A stretch of 7,716 bases of DNA, taken from assembly GCA_017303565.1 (NCBI GenBank), contig JAFLCM010000114.1:1-7716 (forward strand), read 5' to 3'. Position 1 is the stretch's first letter. Each line of letters begins with the position of its first letter. This document shows positions 7,086-7,716 of this stretch, piece by piece. A program made the translations under genes and the position numbers. The notes beneath the pieces are model-generated. The model was not told the DNA's origin, did not search any database, and saw only the letters and a program-made list of their open reading frames with translations. This DNA is from Planctomycetota bacterium (GTDB taxonomy: Bacteria; Planctomycetota; Phycisphaerae; Phycisphaerales; UBA1924).

Positions 7086-7649
7086 ATGCCGCATCGCATG
7101 CAAGAACCCGGCACCGCGGCGAAGCCTCTGAGGCGATCGCTCTTCCAGCGGAATCGATTCGTGCTGCACATGTCTCTTGGTGCATTGTTCGTAGGTGCTG
7201 GTCTCTTGCTTCTTGTGTCTACCAGCCGTTGGTGGCTGCCAAGCGGCCCCGGCATTGGAACCGCGGCCGGGCAGAACGTGAGCCTTTCCGTCGTGGTCGC
7301 TCGAACGGGCTTGACGCTGCCGCGGAACGCAACGCTTGTGTACTACTGGGAGGATTCGCGCGAACCGAAGACCGGCCCGCGGACCGACTGCTCACACTGG
7401 ATCGCGTTCGCTCCGATTGCCATCGACTTCCCGCCCGCGGGAGCCGTGGTGATCGAAACTATCCCCGAGGATGAACTGCGAAAGATCGGCTCGATGCTGC
7501 TCGAGCAAGTCGGCGGCATTCCCGCCGTGGAAGTCCTTCAAGCAAAGCGAGCCCGGTGGAGTATCGGCCCGAATACGTACAACGGCATGTGGATGAGATC
7601 CAAGACGGGGCACTACTTGTTTGTGGATTCCGAGGACGAGAACTGGTGA
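7086..7649 (+). CDS. Small single-span membrane protein of unknown function
   Basis: I do not recognise this 187-residue protein. It has a basic N-terminus (RR at 16-17, R22, R24), one hydrophobic span at about residues 25-45 (FVLHMSLGALFVGAGLLLLV), then a soluble region of about 140 residues. The positive charges before the span suggest the N-terminus is inside and the soluble part outside the membrane. The soluble part has one Cys (TDCSHW), a proline-rich stretch near the middle and an acidic end (DSEDENW). It starts 12 nt after the methyltransferase stop, which suggests co-transcription. Codon use is unlike its neighbours: in codons 22-49, 14 of 28 third positions are G or C, whereas the first 28 codons of the methyltransferase are all G or C. 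Reality of the gene is supported by length, a ribosome binding site and a coherent membrane topology. An overlapping frame at 7055-7474 is Arg-rich and looks spurious. Confidence 0.68.
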   Translation: MPHRMQEPGTAAKPLRRSLFQRNRFVLHMSLGALFVGAGLLLLVSTSRWWLPSGPGIGTAAGQNVSLSVVVARTGLTLPRNATLVYYWEDSREPKTGPRTDCSHWIAFAPIAIDFPPAGAVVIETIPEDELRKIGSMLLEQVGGIPAVEVLQAKRARWSIGPNTYNGMWMRSKTGHYLFVDSEDENW

Positions 7650-7716
7650 GCAGGCACGCGGGTTAACGACACGGGCGATCCCACTGCGCTAGTGCCGGTC
7701 ATTGTCGTTCCTGGCA
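7650..7716. other. Intergenic tail with no supported feature
   Basis: After the last stop codon there are 67 bases without a recognisable gene start, promoter or terminator. The CACT/AGTG pairing at 7682-7694 is too short to call. Confidence 0.5.

Noticed and set aside
7055..7474. An alternative plus-strand frame overlapping the methyltransferase end and the small membrane-protein gene
   Set aside because: It is Arg-rich with no coherent hydrophobic pattern, has no good ribosome binding site and overlaps the preceding gene. The 7086 frame is longer and has a clean membrane span.
7661..7694. GTTAAC plus a CACT/AGTG inverted repeat near the right edge as an integron attC-like or attachment site
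   Set aside because: The GTTAACG does not fit the GTTRRRY core, no matching partner core is seen, and the stem has only four pairs.

Overview
The window looks like a chromosomal stretch from a GC-rich planctomycete, most likely of the Phycisphaerae/Phycisphaerales type. The evidence is three features of the encoded proteins: a secreted beta-strand-repeat protein ending in a VPAPG-hydrophobic-RRRR tail; a TPR protein built like the C-terminal part of planctomycete Ser/Thr kinases, but preceded by residues resembling the planctomycete DUF1549 (cytochrome c-associated) domain; and a near-total preference for G or C at third codon positions. This assignment comes from protein character, not from a marker gene.

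Layout (all genes on the + strand): (1) 2-1672, the 3' part of a TPR protein whose frame is open through the left edge. (2) 1673-1835, an intergenic region with a plausible sigma70-like promoter (TTGAAT, 16-nt spacer, TATGTT), a small GC hairpin and a purine-rich ribosome binding site. (3) 1836-4304, an 822-residue exported beta-strand-repeat protein with a PEP-CTERM-like tail and about three degenerate copies of a ~105-residue module. (4) 4362-6386, a 674-residue exported protein whose middle resembles the C-terminal half of clan CD / gingipain-like (C25) peptidase domains, but apparently without the catalytic His and Cys; it may be read from a leaderless transcript. (5) 6435-7073, a class I SAM-dependent methyltransferase of the phospholipid N-methyltransferase (PmtA/COG3963) type. 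(6) 7086-7649, a small single-span membrane protein of unknown function, with visibly lower third-position GC at its start. The last 67 bases hold nothing I can support.

The last three genes are close together (48-nt and 12-nt gaps) and could be co-transcribed. Three of the five products carry export or membrane signals and the methyltransferase probably acts on membrane lipid, so the common theme is the cell envelope. No direct functional link between the genes can be shown from sequence. I see no rRNA, tRNA, CRISPR array, insertion sequence or phage gene. The most notable points are the peptidase-like protein lacking its catalytic pair, the possible DUF1549-TPR fusion, and the internal repeat in the large secreted protein. 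I do not see a convincing new multi-gene system.
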